A DNA stretch of 64,000 nucleotides. Source: Phaeobacter sp. 11ANDIMAR09 (GTDB lineage: Bacteria; Pseudomonadota; Alphaproteobacteria; Rhodobacterales; Rhodobacteraceae). Position numbers and translations under genes: made by a program. The notes below the pieces were generated by a model. The model saw only the letters and a program-made list of their open reading frames with translations, was not told the DNA's origin and searched no databases. Shown here one piece after another: positions 25,676-35,924 of the stretch (positions are counted from its first letter, which is position 1; every line of letters begins with the position of its first letter). The stretch lies in the NCBI RefSeq assembly GCF_001294455.1, contig NZ_LIKT01000022.1, positions 1 to 64,000 on the forward strand. The letters run 5' to 3'.

Positions 25676-25781
25676 GAGCCCCCAGCATATCGCAATTGGC
25701 TGGGGCGGATCATCCGCCCCAGTCGTGTTTCTGGACCAGATCCAGCCCGTCTTTTTCGCTGCTGTCACACCGGAGCTTTTG

Positions 25782-27260
25782 ATGCCACTATTCTGGCTTG
25801 TCGTTGTTTTGCTGGCGCTTACAGCGCTTGGCTTTTGGTTTGGGCGCCGACGCGCCTTGGCCTCGGCGCAGGGGAACCCGCGCCATTTGCACTCTCTGCC
25901 CGTCTACTACGGCGCAAATGTCGCCATGAGCATCGCCATTCCAGCCCTGCTGACGCTGATGGTCTGGCTCCTGGCGCAGCCTCTGCTGATTGAAAACCGG
26001 GTTTCCGGTCTGATCCCCCAGGAACTGATCCCCGAGAGCACCAGCGTTGGCTTGGTAATGAGCGATGTACGCCGTCTGGCCGAAGGGTTGGATGAGGCCG
26101 TTTTGCAGAACGTTATGACCCAGCAAGAGGCCCGGAGCCTGGACGCGTCGACAAGTGATGTTCGCGCGCTTCTGGGCTCGGTCGGGGTCGCTCTGGGATC
26201 CGAAGTCCGCCCTGAAGTTCTGGAGGCCGCGCAGCAATATCGGCAGCTGTCGCGCACAGGGGGCAACGCGATGACCCTTGTTTGCCTGCTTCTGGCTGTG
26301 GTCGGCTTTGGCCTGTCCATTCGCCGCACCCACAAGGACTTTCGTGCGCGTAATGTGGTTGAGCGCGGGGTTCTCGCCCTGTTGATCCTGGCCGCCTCCC
26401 TGGCGATCCTCACCACAATCGGTATCGTATTGTCGATGCTGTTTGAGACCGTGAATTTCTTTGGCTTGCATGCCTGGACCGATTTCTTCTTTGGCAGCAC
26501 ATGGGCGCCCAACTTCCGCGGCGACAGCGAGCTGTCGATTCTGCCACTGCTTTGGGGAACACTCTATATTTCCGCCATTGCGCTGCTCGTCGCGGTCCCT
26601 GTTGGCCTGTTTGCAGCGATCTACCTGTCAGAATACGCCAGCCCAGCGGTGCGCTCCTTTGCCAAACCCTTGCTGGAGATCCTGGCCGGCATTCCGACCA
26701 TCGTTTATGGTCTCTTTGCACTGCTCACTGTTGGGCCGCTGTTGCTCAAACTTTTTGGTCAGGGTGACAACGGCATTCTGGGGCTTTCCTGGATGACCGG
26801 AGCGACCTCGGTGCTGACCGCAGGGGTGGTGATGGGCATCATGCTGATCCCCTTTGTGTCCTCACTGTCGGATGACATCATCAACGCGGTGCCACAGTCT
26901 CTGCGCGATGGCTCGCTTGGGCTTGGCGCAACGCCTTCGGAAACCATTCGTCAGGTGGTTCTGCCAGCGGCGCTACCAGGCATCGTTGGAGCCATCCTGC
27001 TGGCGGCGTCGCGCGCAATTGGCGAGACGATGATCGTTGTGATGGGGGCCGGGGCGATTGCCAAGTTTTCGGCCAACCCCTTTGAATCAATGACCACAAT
27101 CACCACACGCGTTGTCAGCCAGTTGACCGGTGACACCGATTTTGCCAGCCCCGAAACGCTGGTTGCCTTTGCCCTCGGGCTTTCCCTCTTTGTCCTCACA
27201 CTGGGCCTCAATGTCCTGGCGCTCTATATCGTGCGCAAATATCGGGAGCAGTACGACTAA
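25782..27260 (+). CDS. pstC: Phosphate ABC transporter permease PstC
   Basis: A 492-residue inner-membrane permease. It is longer than E. coli PstC (about 320) because of an N-terminal extension with extra membrane segments and a periplasmic region at about 60-165, usual for alphaproteobacterial PstC. The core BPD_transp domain starts at about residue 265, with the coupling-loop motif GLGATPSETIRQVVLPAALPG. GGAG lies 6 bases before ATG 25782; the longer frame overlapping pstS is rejected. The stop overlaps the pstA start (TAATG). Confidence 0.92.
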   Translation: MPLFWLVVVLLALTALGFWFGRRRALASAQGNPRHLHSLPVYYGANVAMSIAIPALLTLMVWLLAQPLLIENRVSGLIPQELIPESTSVGLVMSDVRRLAEGLDEAVLQNVMTQQEARSLDASTSDVRALLGSVGVALGSEVRPEVLEAAQQYRQLSRTGGNAMTLVCLLLAVVGFGLSIRRTHKDFRARNVVERGVLALLILAASLAILTTIGIVLSMLFETVNFFGLHAWTDFFFGSTWAPNFRGDSELSILPLLWGTLYISAIALLVAVPVGLFAAIYLSEYASPAVRSFAKPLLEILAGIPTIVYGLFALLTVGPLLLKLFGQGDNGILGLSWMTGATSVLTAGVVMGIMLIPFVSSLSDDIINAVPQSLRDGSLGLGATPSETIRQVVLPAALPGIVGAILLAASRAIGETMIVVMGAGAIAKFSANPFESMTTITTRVVSQLTGDTDFASPETLVAFALGLSLFVLTLGLNVLALYIVRKYREQYD

Positions 27261-28612
27261 TGACCGATTTTAGCCCAACCCCGGATCAACCGGCTGTGGC
27301 GCAGAACTCGCTGCTGACCCAGTCCAAAAGAACCATCAAACGTAACTCTGCAGAAGCGCGCTTCAAGGCCTATGGCATTGCCGCCATTGGTATTGGTCTG
27401 GTGATGCTTTTGGTGCTGGTCACGACGATCTTTGGCCGTGGCACCGGTGCTTTTCAGCAGACATTCATCACCGTGAATGTCGAACTGCTGGAGAGCAAGC
27501 TGGACAAGAATGGTGAGCGGAATATCGAAGACATCAAACGCGTAACCACCTTTGGCTATGCCCCCTTGATCAAATCTGCCATGCAGACGGCCGTTGCGGA
27601 TCTAGGCATCGAGACCAGCCTCAAATCCAAACATATGGCTGGCCTGTTGTCCAAGAATGCGGTGGCGCAGCTGCGCGCCTATGTTCTGGCCAATCCTGAG
27701 AAGATCGGAGAAACGATCGAGTTCCGCTTTCTGGCCCAAAGCCGTGTAGACGGTTACCTCAAAGGTCGGGTCTCGCGGGACAGCATCGAAAACGACAAGA
27801 ACATCTCGCCAGAGCAATTGGACCTGGTCGATGCGCTGGTTGCCGCCGGTGTGATTGAGAAGACCTTCAATCTTGACTTCATCACTGGTGCTGATGCCTC
27901 GGATCAGCGGCCGGAAGCGGCTGGCATGGGGGTTTCCATGCTTGGTTCCTTCTTCATGATGCTGGTTGTCCTGGCGCTGGCGCTGCCTATTGGGGTGGCT
28001 GCATCGATCTACCTGGAAGAGTTTGCACCCAAAAACTGGATCACCGATGTGATCGAGGTGAATATTGCAAATCTCGCAGCTGTGCCCTCAATTGTATATG
28101 GTATCCTGGGTCTGGCTGTTTTCATCAACTACATGCATCTGCCGATGTCGGCACCTCTGGTTGGTGGCTTGGTTCTGACCTTGATGACACTGCCAACGAT
28201 CATCATCTCAACCCGGGCAGCCCTAAAGGCGGTTCCACCGTCTATCCGTGACGCGGCTCTGGGGGTAGGGGCCTCCAAGATGCAATCGGTGTTTCACCAT
28301 GTCCTGCCACTGGCAGCTCCCGGCATTCTCACCGGCACAATCATCGGCCTGGCACAGGCTCTGGGAGAAACCGCGCCGCTGTTGTTAATCGGCATGGTGG
28401 GCTTTATCGCCTCTAACGCGCCCTCGACTATCGGTGAAGGGCTTTTGTCGCCAAACTCTGCAATGCCCGCCCAAATCTATGAATGGGCCAAACGTGCCGA
28501 CCCTGCCTTTTATGAACGCGCCTGGGGCGGGATTATCGTCCTACTTATCTTTCTTGTAACCATGAATACGGTGGCCGTTATACTGCGCCGTCGCTTTGAG
28601 CGCCGCTGGTAG
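27260..28612 (+). CDS. pstA: Phosphate ABC transporter permease PstA
   Basis: A 450-residue permease, again longer than the E. coli protein because of a periplasmic insert between the first and second membrane segments (about residues 65-215). The transport domain follows, with [10 protein letters not shown] and the coupling loop [22 protein letters not shown]. The N-terminal 40 residues are polar and cytoplasmic. It shares one base with the pstC stop codon and is followed 14 bases later by pstB. Confidence 0.92.
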   Translation: MTDFSPTPDQPAVAQNSLLTQSKRTIKRNSAEARFKAYGIAAIGIGLVMLLVLVTTIFGRGTGAFQQTFITVNVELLESKLDKNGERNIEDIKRVTTFGYAPLIKSAMQTAVADLGIETSLKSKHMAGLLSKNAVAQLRAYVLANPEKIGETIEFRFLAQSRVDGYLKGRVSRDSIENDKNISPEQLDLVDALVAAGVIEKTFNLDFITGADASDQRPEAAGMGVSMLGSFFMMLVVLALALPIGVAASIYLEEFAPKNWITDVIEVNIANLAAVPSIVYGILGLAVFINYMHLPMSAPLVGGLVLTLMTLPTIIISTRAALKAVPPSIRDAALGVGASKMQSVFHHVLPLAAPGILTGTIIGLAQALGETAPLLLIGMVGFIASNAPSTIGEGLLSPNSAMPAQIYEWAKRADPAFYERAWGGIIVLLIFLVTMNTVAVILRRRFERRW

Positions 28613-28626
28613 CCGGAGGTGAGGAA

Positions 28627-29424
28627 ATGAACACTATGAATATGTTGGATAAAAACTTGGACACCAAGACCACCAAGATCGCTGCACGGGACGTGAACGT
28701 CTATTATGGTGACAGTCATGCCATCAAGGACGTGAATGTCGAGATTGACGCCAACACCGTCACGGCCTTTATCGGCCCATCCGGTTGCGGGAAATCCACA
28801 TTCCTGCGCTGTATCAACCGGATGAACGACACGATTGATGTCTGCCGCGTCACCGGAGATATCCTGCTGGATGGCGAAGACATCTATGACAAACGGGTCG
28901 ATCCGGTGCAATTGCGGGCCCGCGTTGGAATGGTATTTCAAAAGCCAAATCCCTTCCCCAAGTCGATCTACGACAATGTTGCCTATGGGCCGCGGATCCA
29001 CGGTCTGTCCCGCAACAAGGCAGAGTTGGATGAAATCGTTGAAAAATCCCTGCGCCGCGCGGCAATCTGGGAAGAGGTGAAGGACAGGCTCCATGCGCCC
29101 GGCACTGGCCTTTCTGGCGGCCAACAGCAGCGTCTTTGCATTGCCCGTGCCATTGCCACCGAACCTGAAGTCTTGCTGATGGATGAGCCCTGTTCGGCGC
29201 TTGATCCCATCGCCACGGCCCAGGTTGAGGAATTGATCGACGAATTGCGGGCAAACTATTCCGTGGTGATTGTGACCCACTCGATGCAACAGGCGGCGCG
29301 TGTCAGTCAGAAAACGGCCTTTTTCCATCTCGGAAATCTGGTTGAATTTGGCCCCACCGGCCAGATCTTTACCAACCCAGACGATCCGCGCACCGAAAGC
29401 TATATCACCGGCCGTATCGGCTGA
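28627..29424 (+). CDS. pstB: Phosphate ABC transporter ATPase PstB
   Basis: A 265-residue ATPase. Walker A is GPSGCGKS, the signature is [14 protein letters not shown], Walker B is [13 protein letters not shown] and the H-loop is [13 protein letters not shown]. PstB-specific features include RCINRMND and the [19 protein letters not shown] stretch. A strong GGAGG precedes the ATG. Full length and canonical. Confidence 0.97.
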   Translation: MNTMNMLDKNLDTKTTKIAARDVNVYYGDSHAIKDVNVEIDANTVTAFIGPSGCGKSTFLRCINRMNDTIDVCRVTGDILLDGEDIYDKRVDPVQLRARVGMVFQKPNPFPKSIYDNVAYGPRIHGLSRNKAELDEIVEKSLRRAAIWEEVKDRLHAPGTGLSGGQQQRLCIARAIATEPEVLLMDEPCSALDPIATAQVEELIDELRANYSVVIVTHSMQQAARVSQKTAFFHLGNLVEFGPTGQIFTNPDDPRTESYITGRIG

Positions 29425-29443
29425 TCCCACGAAGGAAAATACC

Positions 29444-30154
29444 ATGGTAGAACAACATATTGCCTCCGCCTTTGATCGGGATCTAGAAGCCATTCAAGCC
29501 CAGATCATGAAGATGGGCGGTTTGGTTGAAGCAGCTATCGTCGATTCCGCGCGCGCTTTGGAAACCCGGGACGAGGAGCTGGCGCAACAGGTGCGCAAAC
29601 GCGATCAGGCCATTGATGGTCTGGAAGAGATGATCAACGAAGACTCCGCCCGCGTTATCGCAACCCGTGCCCCTGCGGCGGTCGATCTGCGGGTGGTGCT
29701 TTCGGTGATGAAAATCGCCGGGAACCTGGAGCGTATCGGCGATTACTCCAAAAACATTGCCAAGCGTACCGGCGTCTTGGTCCAATGGCACGATAGCACT
29801 GACAGCTCTTCCGCGCTGCGCCGCATGGCCCGCGAAGTTGAGCTGATGCTCAAGGATGCGCTGGATGCCTATATTCAGCGCGATACTGAATTGGCCGCAG
29901 ATGTGATCATTCGTGACCAAGAAGTCGACCAGATGTATAATGCCCTGTTCCGTGAATTCCTGACCCATATGATGGAAGATCCGCGCAATATCACGGCCTG
30001 TATGCACCTGCACTTTATCGCCAAAAATATCGAACGTATGGGAGATCACGTCACCTCCATCGCGGAAGAGCTGATCTACCTGGTCACCGGAAACCGTCCC
30101 GAGGACGAACGCCCCAAGGCGGATATGACCTCAACGACGGCCGAGGAGGTTTGA
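29444..30154 (+). CDS. phoU: Phosphate-signalling regulator PhoU
   Basis: A 236-residue all-helical protein with two PhoU repeats (about 20-110 and 125-215), each with an acidic metal-binding motif of the E/DXXXD type. PhoU links PstB to PhoR and keeps the regulon off when phosphate is plentiful. ATG at 29444 follows AAGGA; the longer frame overlapping pstB is rejected. It lies 19 bases after pstB. Confidence 0.95.
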   Translation: MVEQHIASAFDRDLEAIQAQIMKMGGLVEAAIVDSARALETRDEELAQQVRKRDQAIDGLEEMINEDSARVIATRAPAAVDLRVVLSVMKIAGNLERIGDYSKNIAKRTGVLVQWHDSTDSSSALRRMAREVELMLKDALDAYIQRDTELAADVIIRDQEVDQMYNALFREFLTHMMEDPRNITACMHLHFIAKNIERMGDHVTSIAEELIYLVTGNRPEDERPKADMTSTTAEEV

Positions 30155-30157
30155 TCC

Positions 30158-30847
30158 ATGACTGCTGATCAGCCTACGGTTCTGATCATCGAAGATGAAC
30201 TGGCTCAGCGTGAAGTGCTCGCCTATAACCTGGAGGCTGATGGCTTTCGTGTTATCCGCGCTGAAAACGGGGAAGAGGGGCTGCTGCTTGTCGAAGAAGA
30301 TATGCCCGACATCATCGTTCTGGACTGGATGATGCCCAATCTGAGCGGGATTGAGGTGTGTCGCCGTCTCAAGACCCGCGCCGAGACACGCAACATCCCC
30401 ATCATCATGCTCTCTGCCCGGTCAGAAGAAGTCGACAAGGTGCGCGGGCTGGAGACCGGGGCGGATGACTATGTGGTCAAACCCTATTCCGTGATCGAGC
30501 TTATGGCACGGGTCCGGACCCAACTGCGCCGGGTGCGTCCCTCAACCGTTGGGGTTCGTTTGGAGTTTGATGACATCATTTTGGATGCCGAAACCCATAA
30601 GGTCAGCCGTTCTGAAAATGCCCTGAAACTGGGACCAACTGAGTTCCGCCTGCTTTCCACCTTTATGGAGAAACCGGGCCGGGTTTGGAGCCGCGAACAA
30701 TTGCTGGACCGGGTTTGGGGACGCGACATCTATGTCGACACCCGCACGGTTGATGTCCATATCGGCCGTCTGCGCAAGGCCCTGACACAGTTTGGCGGCA
30801 GTGATCCCGTGCGAACCGTGCGCGGGGCAGGTTACGCACTGGGCTAG
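30158..30847 (+). CDS. phoB: Phosphate-regulon response regulator PhoB
   Basis: A 229-residue OmpR-family regulator. The receiver domain has the phosphoacceptor Asp56 in VLDWMMP, the acidic pair in IIEDE, and Lys in VVKPYS. The winged-helix domain occupies about residues 130-229 (LGPTEFRLL, DRVWGRDIYVDTRTVDVHIGRLRKAL). It lies 3 bases after phoU with GGAGG overlapping the phoU end. It should bind the Pho box upstream of pstS. Confidence 0.96.
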   Translation: MTADQPTVLIIEDELAQREVLAYNLEADGFRVIRAENGEEGLLLVEEDMPDIIVLDWMMPNLSGIEVCRRLKTRAETRNIPIIMLSARSEEVDKVRGLETGADDYVVKPYSVIELMARVRTQLRRVRPSTVGVRLEFDDIILDAETHKVSRSENALKLGPTEFRLLSTFMEKPGRVWSREQLLDRVWGRDIYVDTRTVDVHIGRLRKALTQFGGSDPVRTVRGAGYALG

Positions 30848-30878
30848 GGCCCCTTGGGTGCCGCCAGCAAGGTTAAGC

Positions 30879-30909
30879 AAAAGGGCGCCCTCAGGAGGCG
30901 CCCTTTTTG
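30879..30909 (+). terminator. Terminator of the pst-pho operon
   Basis: An 11-base stem (AAAAGGGCGCC with GGCGCCCTTTT) and 7-base loop, ending in a T-run, 32 bases after the phoB stop. Confidence 0.85.
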
Positions 30910-30941
30910 TTGTCAGGTTTTCCCAGACCCAGTCAGGCGCG

Positions 30942-31856
30942 CTAACGCGGCAATGGGTCTTCGGGCTGGGCTTGCCCCTCCAGCCAATGACGGAGTTTTG
31001 TCAGCGCCGGATCCCGCGATTTGTTTTTGGGCCAAACCAGGTAGTAGGCGCCTGCGGCCTCGGTTGGCCTGGGCTGCAGGGCGGCCAGTCGTCCGGTGGC
31101 GATATCCTGTTCCACCAGATAGTCGGGCATCAAGGCCACCCCAAGCCCGTGTTGCGCCGCCTGAGTAATGGTTGAGAATTGATCATACATTGTTCCGCCC
31201 AAAGCCTGCGGGTCGGTCGCGACTCCCTGCATTTCAAACCAATCCTGCCAGGCCTTTGGCCGGGTCTGGATGTGAAGCAGCGGCATGTTCAGGATCTGTT
31301 GCGGCGGCAGATAGGTGCCGATCGACACCAATTCCGGGCTGCATACCGGCAGGAGCTGCTCGCTCTTGAGCAGAAGGGAGTCGGTGCCTGGCCAATCGGC
31401 GTTTCCAAAATGTATCGCTGCATCAATTGGTTCGCTGCCAAAACTAAAGGTTTGTAACCGGGTGGTCATATTGATGGTGATATCCGGATGACGGCGGGAA
31501 AATTCTGGGAGACGTGGCATCAACCAGCGCATCCCAAAGGCCGGCAGTATCGCCAGATTCAGCGTGCCCGCCATCGGAGCGGTTTGCACCCGAAGGGTGG
31601 ACTGCGTGATCTTCTCCAACGCTTCGCGGATTTCGCCGGCATAGGTTTGGGCCTCTGGTGTGAGATGCAGCTTCTTGCGATCCCGCCGCACCAGAGACAC
31701 CCCCAGCTGGGCCTCAAGAGATTGCAATTGTCTGCTCACAGCCCCTTGGGTCAGGCATAATTCCTCAGCCGCGGCAGAGGCGCTGCCCAGGCGGTCAAGC
31801 GCTTCCAAAGCACGTAAGGCAGAGATCGAGGGCAGGAATCGGCGCGGATGTTGCAT
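30942..31856 (-). CDS. LysR-family regulator next to glutaryl-CoA dehydrogenase
   Basis: A 304-residue LysR regulator of the GcvA-like branch. The winged HTH is at about residues 9-66 (LGSASAAAEELCLTQGAVSRQLQ) and the effector-binding domain at about 95-300. It is divergent from the glutaryl-CoA dehydrogenase gene with a 110-base promoter region between, the usual arrangement for a LysR regulator and its target. Activation by an intermediate of lysine/tryptophan breakdown is inferred. Confidence 0.85.
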   Translation of the reverse strand: MQHPRRFLPSISALRALEALDRLGSASAAAEELCLTQGAVSRQLQSLEAQLGVSLVRRDRKKLHLTPEAQTYAGEIREALEKITQSTLRVQTAPMAGTLNLAILPAFGMRWLMPRLPEFSRRHPDITINMTTRLQTFSFGSEPIDAAIHFGNADWPGTDSLLLKSEQLLPVCSPELVSIGTYLPPQQILNMPLLHIQTRPKAWQDWFEMQGVATDPQALGGTMYDQFSTITQAAQHGLGVALMPDYLVEQDIATGRLAALQPRPTEAAGAYYLVWPKNKSRDPALTKLRHWLEGQAQPEDPLPR

Positions 31857-31966
31857 GTATGAGGTTTACTCATGTTTGAGTGCCAAAGTCTCGCTGTTTT
31901 TTTCGCCCTCCATTGGTTAATCATTGGGCAACATATGCCCTTCCATCCAATGTCGAGGATACAACA

Positions 31967-33187
31967 ATGACTGATAAGCCAAGCCTGCGCGCCAAAGATG
32001 CACCTGATCTGGGAAGCTTTACCTGGGAAGATCCTCTGCGCATGGATGATCAGCTTACCGAAGATGAGCGGATGATTACCGCCTCGGCTCGAGCCTATGC
32101 GCAGGAAAAGCTGCAGCCCCGGGTGACAGCGGCCTATGAAAACGAAGAAACCGATCCAGAGATTTTTCGGGAAATGGGTGAAATGGGCCTCTTGGGCACC
32201 ACCATCCCCGAGGAATACGGTGGATTGGGCGGCGGCTATGTCTCCTATGGTCTTGTGGCTCGTGAAGTAGAACGCGTCGACAGCGGTTATCGGTCGATGA
32301 TGTCGGTCCAAAGCTCGCTGGTGATGTATCCAATCTATGCCTATGGCAGCGAAGAGCAACGCCAGAAATACCTGCCTAAATTGGCCTCGGGCGAATGGAT
32401 TGGCTGTTTTGGTTTGACCGAGCCCGATGCAGGTTCTGACCCCGCCGGCATGAAAACCCGCGCCGAAAAGACCGCGACCGGCTACAAGCTGACCGGCTCA
32501 AAGATGTGGATCTCTAACGCGCCAATCGCGGATGTCTTTGTTGTTTGGGCAAAATCTGACGAACATGGTGGCAAGATCCGTGGCTTTGTGCTGGAAAAAG
32601 GCATGAAGGGTCTTTCGGCTCCCAAGATCCAGAACAAAGCGTCGCTGCGCGCCTCGATCACCGGTGAAATCGTCATGGACGGTGTCGAAGTGGGGGACGA
32701 TGCCCTGCTGCCACATGTTCAGGGGCTAAAAGGTCCCTTTGGCTGTTTGAACCGAGCACGCTATGGCATCAGCTGGGGCGCCATGGGGGCTGCCGAAGCT
32801 TGCTGGCACGCGGCGCGCCAATATGGATTGGACCGCACTCAGTTTGGGCGCCCGCTGGCCAACACCCAATTGTTCCAGTTGAAGCTCGCCAATATGCAAA
32901 CCGAAATCACCCTTGGATTGCAGGCATCGCTGCGAGTAGGCCGCCTGATGGATGAAGCCAACGCGGCACCAGAAATGATTTCCATCGTCAAGCGCAACAA
33001 CTGTGGCAAAGCCCTGGAAATCGCCCGCAACGCCCGCGACATGCATGGCGGCAATGGCATCAGCCTGGAATTCAACGTCATTCGCCATATGGTGAACCTT
33101 GAAACCGTTAACACCTACGAGGGCACACATGACGTCCACGCCTTAATCCTTGGGCGGGCGCAAACCGGTTTGCAGGCGTTTTTCTAA
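31967..33187 (+). CDS. gcdH: Glutaryl-CoA dehydrogenase
   Basis: A 406-residue FAD enzyme that oxidises and decarboxylates glutaryl-CoA to crotonyl-CoA in lysine, hydroxylysine and tryptophan catabolism. GcdH-specific stretches are [21 protein letters not shown]-like [13 protein letters not shown], and the C-terminal [20 protein letters not shown] with the catalytic Glu in YEGTHD. ATG at 31967 follows GAGGA; the longer frame upstream overlaps the promoter and is rejected. Electrons would go to ETF. Confidence 0.93.
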   Translation: MTDKPSLRAKDAPDLGSFTWEDPLRMDDQLTEDERMITASARAYAQEKLQPRVTAAYENEETDPEIFREMGEMGLLGTTIPEEYGGLGGGYVSYGLVAREVERVDSGYRSMMSVQSSLVMYPIYAYGSEEQRQKYLPKLASGEWIGCFGLTEPDAGSDPAGMKTRAEKTATGYKLTGSKMWISNAPIADVFVVWAKSDEHGGKIRGFVLEKGMKGLSAPKIQNKASLRASITGEIVMDGVEVGDDALLPHVQGLKGPFGCLNRARYGISWGAMGAAEACWHAARQYGLDRTQFGRPLANTQLFQLKLANMQTEITLGLQASLRVGRLMDEANAAPEMISIVKRNNCGKALEIARNARDMHGGNGISLEFNVIRHMVNLETVNTYEGTHDVHALILGRAQTGLQAFF

Positions 33188-33949
33188 GAAGCGCCGCAAA
33201 AAATCTCTAAGGCCAAACCTGTTTTGGTCATAGATCTGGGCGAGGGGGGAGAAAATCCTCTTCGCCCATTTTTGTTTCGAACAGGAATTTCTGCAATACA
33301 GTCATGCAATTTTGCATTTCTATGGTTTCCCCTTATCATTAGGGCATGCGTGCAAGGTAAATCGGCACAGATCATGGGTGAAAACACCCTCCTTTGGATC
33401 CTAAAGTCTTAACAACTTGCGATCAGTTCTTGGCCCGGCTGCGCTTGGGAAAACGCGAAACAGGTATAAAACAAGTGGGTGAATTGGGTACTCAGCAAGC
33501 CAAGCTCTTGACTTGGGCTGTGTTGAAGTCGTTACCGAAGCAAGCATGGGCCCTGCGTTTCTGCAAAGCCCAGGGCTAGTTGTGGTGTGAGTAAAGCAAA
33601 TTGTGCAAAATCGATTTTGAGGCGGTTTAGGGCAGGGTGTCATGCGCCAGCGCAACGCATCTGGGCAGGCGACTAGGGACCAAGCGTCCTGCGGAGGTTT
33701 GCTTTGCAAAAATAGGCCCATGATCCTGCATTTATGCCCACGCAAATTCGCAAGATGAAGGCTCGAACTTCACCTCACCGCCCTACAAAGTCACATGTTT
33801 ACAGTAATTTAACCCGACTTCTATGGCAGGTAAAGGCTCTTTTAGTAATTGCCAAAGCTCAAGGGGTTTACTCTCCCCAATATACATATACATAAGTGAA
33901 TATGTAAACATCCGCGGCCCTTTTGGGGATGGAATTTGAGAAGGCTTTG
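33188..33949. other. 762-base region without a recognisable gene
   Basis: Apart from the gcdH terminator, this stretch has no reading frame with both a ribosome site and a known family. A 114-residue minus-strand frame at 33401-33745 has unusual composition (many Pro, Thr, Cys) and looks non-coding. The last 80 bases (33865-33925) are AT-rich with imperfect dyads around CATATACATAAGTGAATATG and probably hold the promoter of the SulP gene. It could be a decayed insertion, but no terminal repeats were found. Confidence 0.4.
33237..33274 (+). terminator. Probable terminator after gcdH
   Basis: An imperfect stem (GGGCGAGG with CCTCTTCGCCC) around a purine-rich loop, followed by ATTTTTG. It lies about 50 bases after the gcdH stop. 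Confidence 0.55.
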
Positions 33950-35698
33950 ATGATGAAAACACTCTTGGCAAAGCCTCAATGGCAACGACTGTTTCCCATC
34001 CTGAACTGGGGCGCCGCATACAATCGCCAGGACCTGGGGGGGGACGTCACCGCTGCGGTGATTGTCACCATCATGCTCATCCCTCAGTCTTTGGCCTACG
34101 CTCTGCTTGCGGGCCTTCCCGCAGAGGTTGGGCTCTATGCGTCAATCCTGCCACTTGTCGCCTATGCTATTTTTGGCACCTCGCGGGTCCTGGCCGTAGG
34201 GCCTGTTGCAGTTGTCTCGCTAATGTCGGCCTCGGCTTTAGCCAAACTCGGTCTGGAGACGGTATCGGACTATGTCGCGGCCTCCTCGGTTCTGGCCCTC
34301 ATGTCCGGCATTCTGCTGGTGGCAATGGGGGCGCTGAAACTGGGCGTGATTGCAAACTTGCTGTCCCATCCGGTCATCGCGGGGTTCATCACCGCCTCGG
34401 GTGTGTTGATCGCCGTGAGCCAAGCCAAACACATTCTGGGCATCAAAGCTTCGGGTCACACTCTGATCGAAATTCTGGGATCATTGGGGCAGGGGATGGG
34501 GCAAGTGAATCTTATCACGCTGCTTCTTGGTCTGGCGGTCCTGGCCTTTTTGTTTTGGCTGCGGCGCGGGCTGTCCGATTTGCTGCAAACCAAGCTGAAC
34601 ATGTCCAAACAGATGGCTGGAACCCTGGTTCGCATCGGTCCGGTCTTTGCGGTCATAGGCACCATTGCACTGTCCTGGGCCGCTGATTTACCCTCTTTTG
34701 GGGTTTCCGTGGTGGGTAGGGTTCCTACAGGTTTGCCACCTTTGGGGCTGCCGCAGCTGAACAGTTCATTCTTGACCGCCCTTATTGGACCTGCTGTGTT
34801 GATCACCATCATCGGCTATGTCGAAAGCGTCTCTGTGGCCCAGACATTGGCTGCAAAGAGACGTCAGAAAATTGATCCAAACCAGGAGCTTACCGCCCTG
34901 GGTGCAGCGAATATCGCCTCTGCCTTGTCCGGGGGCTATGCAGTCACAGGTGGTTTTGCCAGATCCGTGGTAAACTTCGATGCCGGAGCCCGTACGCCAG
35001 CCGCGGGCGCGCTCACTGCGATAGGTTTGACTTTTGCCGCTATCTATTTGACACCATACCTATATTTCTTGCCGACAGCCACCCTGGCAGCGACCATTAT
35101 CGTGGCAGTCCTGTCGCTCGTCGATCTCTCTATCCTTAAAACCGCCTGGGCCTATTCGCGGGCAGATTTTGCTGCGGTCTTTATCACTGTCGTTCTGACC
35201 CTGCTGCTTGGGGTGGAAATCGGCGTCGGCGCCGGTGTCGCGACCTCGATTGCACTGTTTCTATGGAAGACCTCACGGCCGCATGTGGCGGAGGTCGGGC
35301 AGGTGCCTGGCAGCGAGCATTTCAGAAACATCGATCGCCATCAGGTTCTGACCAATCCGGCACTGGTGACGCTGCGGATTGACGAAAGCCTGTATTTCGC
35401 CAATGCACGGCGAATGGAGGAGCTGATCCTGGAACGCGTACATCAGGGCAAAGGTGAACTGCGTCATGTTGTGTTGATGTGTTCCGCTGTGAACGAGATC
35501 GACCTCAGCGCTTTGGAATCCCTGGAGGCGATCAATCACCAGCTTTCAGATCTGGGGATCAGGTTGCATCTGTCAGAAGTAAAAGGCCCGGTCATGGACC
35601 GACTGAAACGGAGCCATTTGCTGCAAGATCTTACGGGTGAGGTCTTTCTGTCTCAGAACTGTGCCTTCCAAAAACTTACCTCACTGAGCGATCCGTAG
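33950..35698 (+). CDS. SulP-family inorganic anion transporter with STAS domain
   Basis: A 582-residue membrane protein of the SLC26/SulP family. About 12-14 hydrophobic segments occupy residues 15-430, with the family signature GLYASILPLVAYAIFGTSR near the N-terminus. A cytoplasmic STAS domain is at about 455-570 (SLYFANARRMEEL, CSAVNEIDLSALESLEAI). Family substrates include sulfate, bicarbonate and dicarboxylates. Without a neighbouring carbonic anhydrase or sulfur gene the substrate is open. The ATG at 33950 follows GAGAAGG; the adjacent ATG at 33953 is equally possible. Confidence 0.9.
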   Translation: MMKTLLAKPQWQRLFPILNWGAAYNRQDLGGDVTAAVIVTIMLIPQSLAYALLAGLPAEVGLYASILPLVAYAIFGTSRVLAVGPVAVVSLMSASALAKLGLETVSDYVAASSVLALMSGILLVAMGALKLGVIANLLSHPVIAGFITASGVLIAVSQAKHILGIKASGHTLIEILGSLGQGMGQVNLITLLLGLAVLAFLFWLRRGLSDLLQTKLNMSKQMAGTLVRIGPVFAVIGTIALSWAADLPSFGVSVVGRVPTGLPPLGLPQLNSSFLTALIGPAVLITIIGYVESVSVAQTLAAKRRQKIDPNQELTALGAANIASALSGGYAVTGGFARSVVNFDAGARTPAAGALTAIGLTFAAIYLTPYLYFLPTATLAATIIVAVLSLVDLSILKTAWAYSRADFAAVFITVVLTLLLGVEIGVGAGVATSIALFLWKTSRPHVAEVGQVPGSEHFRNIDRHQVLTNPALVTLRIDESLYFANARRMEELILERVHQGKGELRHVVLMCSAVNEIDLSALESLEAINHQLSDLGIRLHLSEVKGPVMDRLKRSHLLQDLTGEVFLSQNCAFQKLTSLSDP

Positions 35699-35924
35699 TT
35701 GGAGACACGACAAGTCTGAGCGATACGATAAGTGCGACTTTCTAGATAAACGACTGTTTCCTAGTAAGAGCCCCAGTTGAGGGTAGCGCGCGCCGGAGGA
35801 AATTCCTTTTTCCTATAATATGTATTATGTATTATATTGATATTCCGTTCCGTCACCCTGGATTGGCAGATGCAACAAAGCCAAGTAGCCTTTCCTCAAC
35901 AAATACAGGGACAAGGCGACAGAA

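Noticed and set aside
33401-33745. 114-codon minus-strand frame in the gap before the SulP gene
   Set aside because: There is no ribosome site, the composition is odd, and no recognisable domain is present; it is treated as non-coding pending a search.
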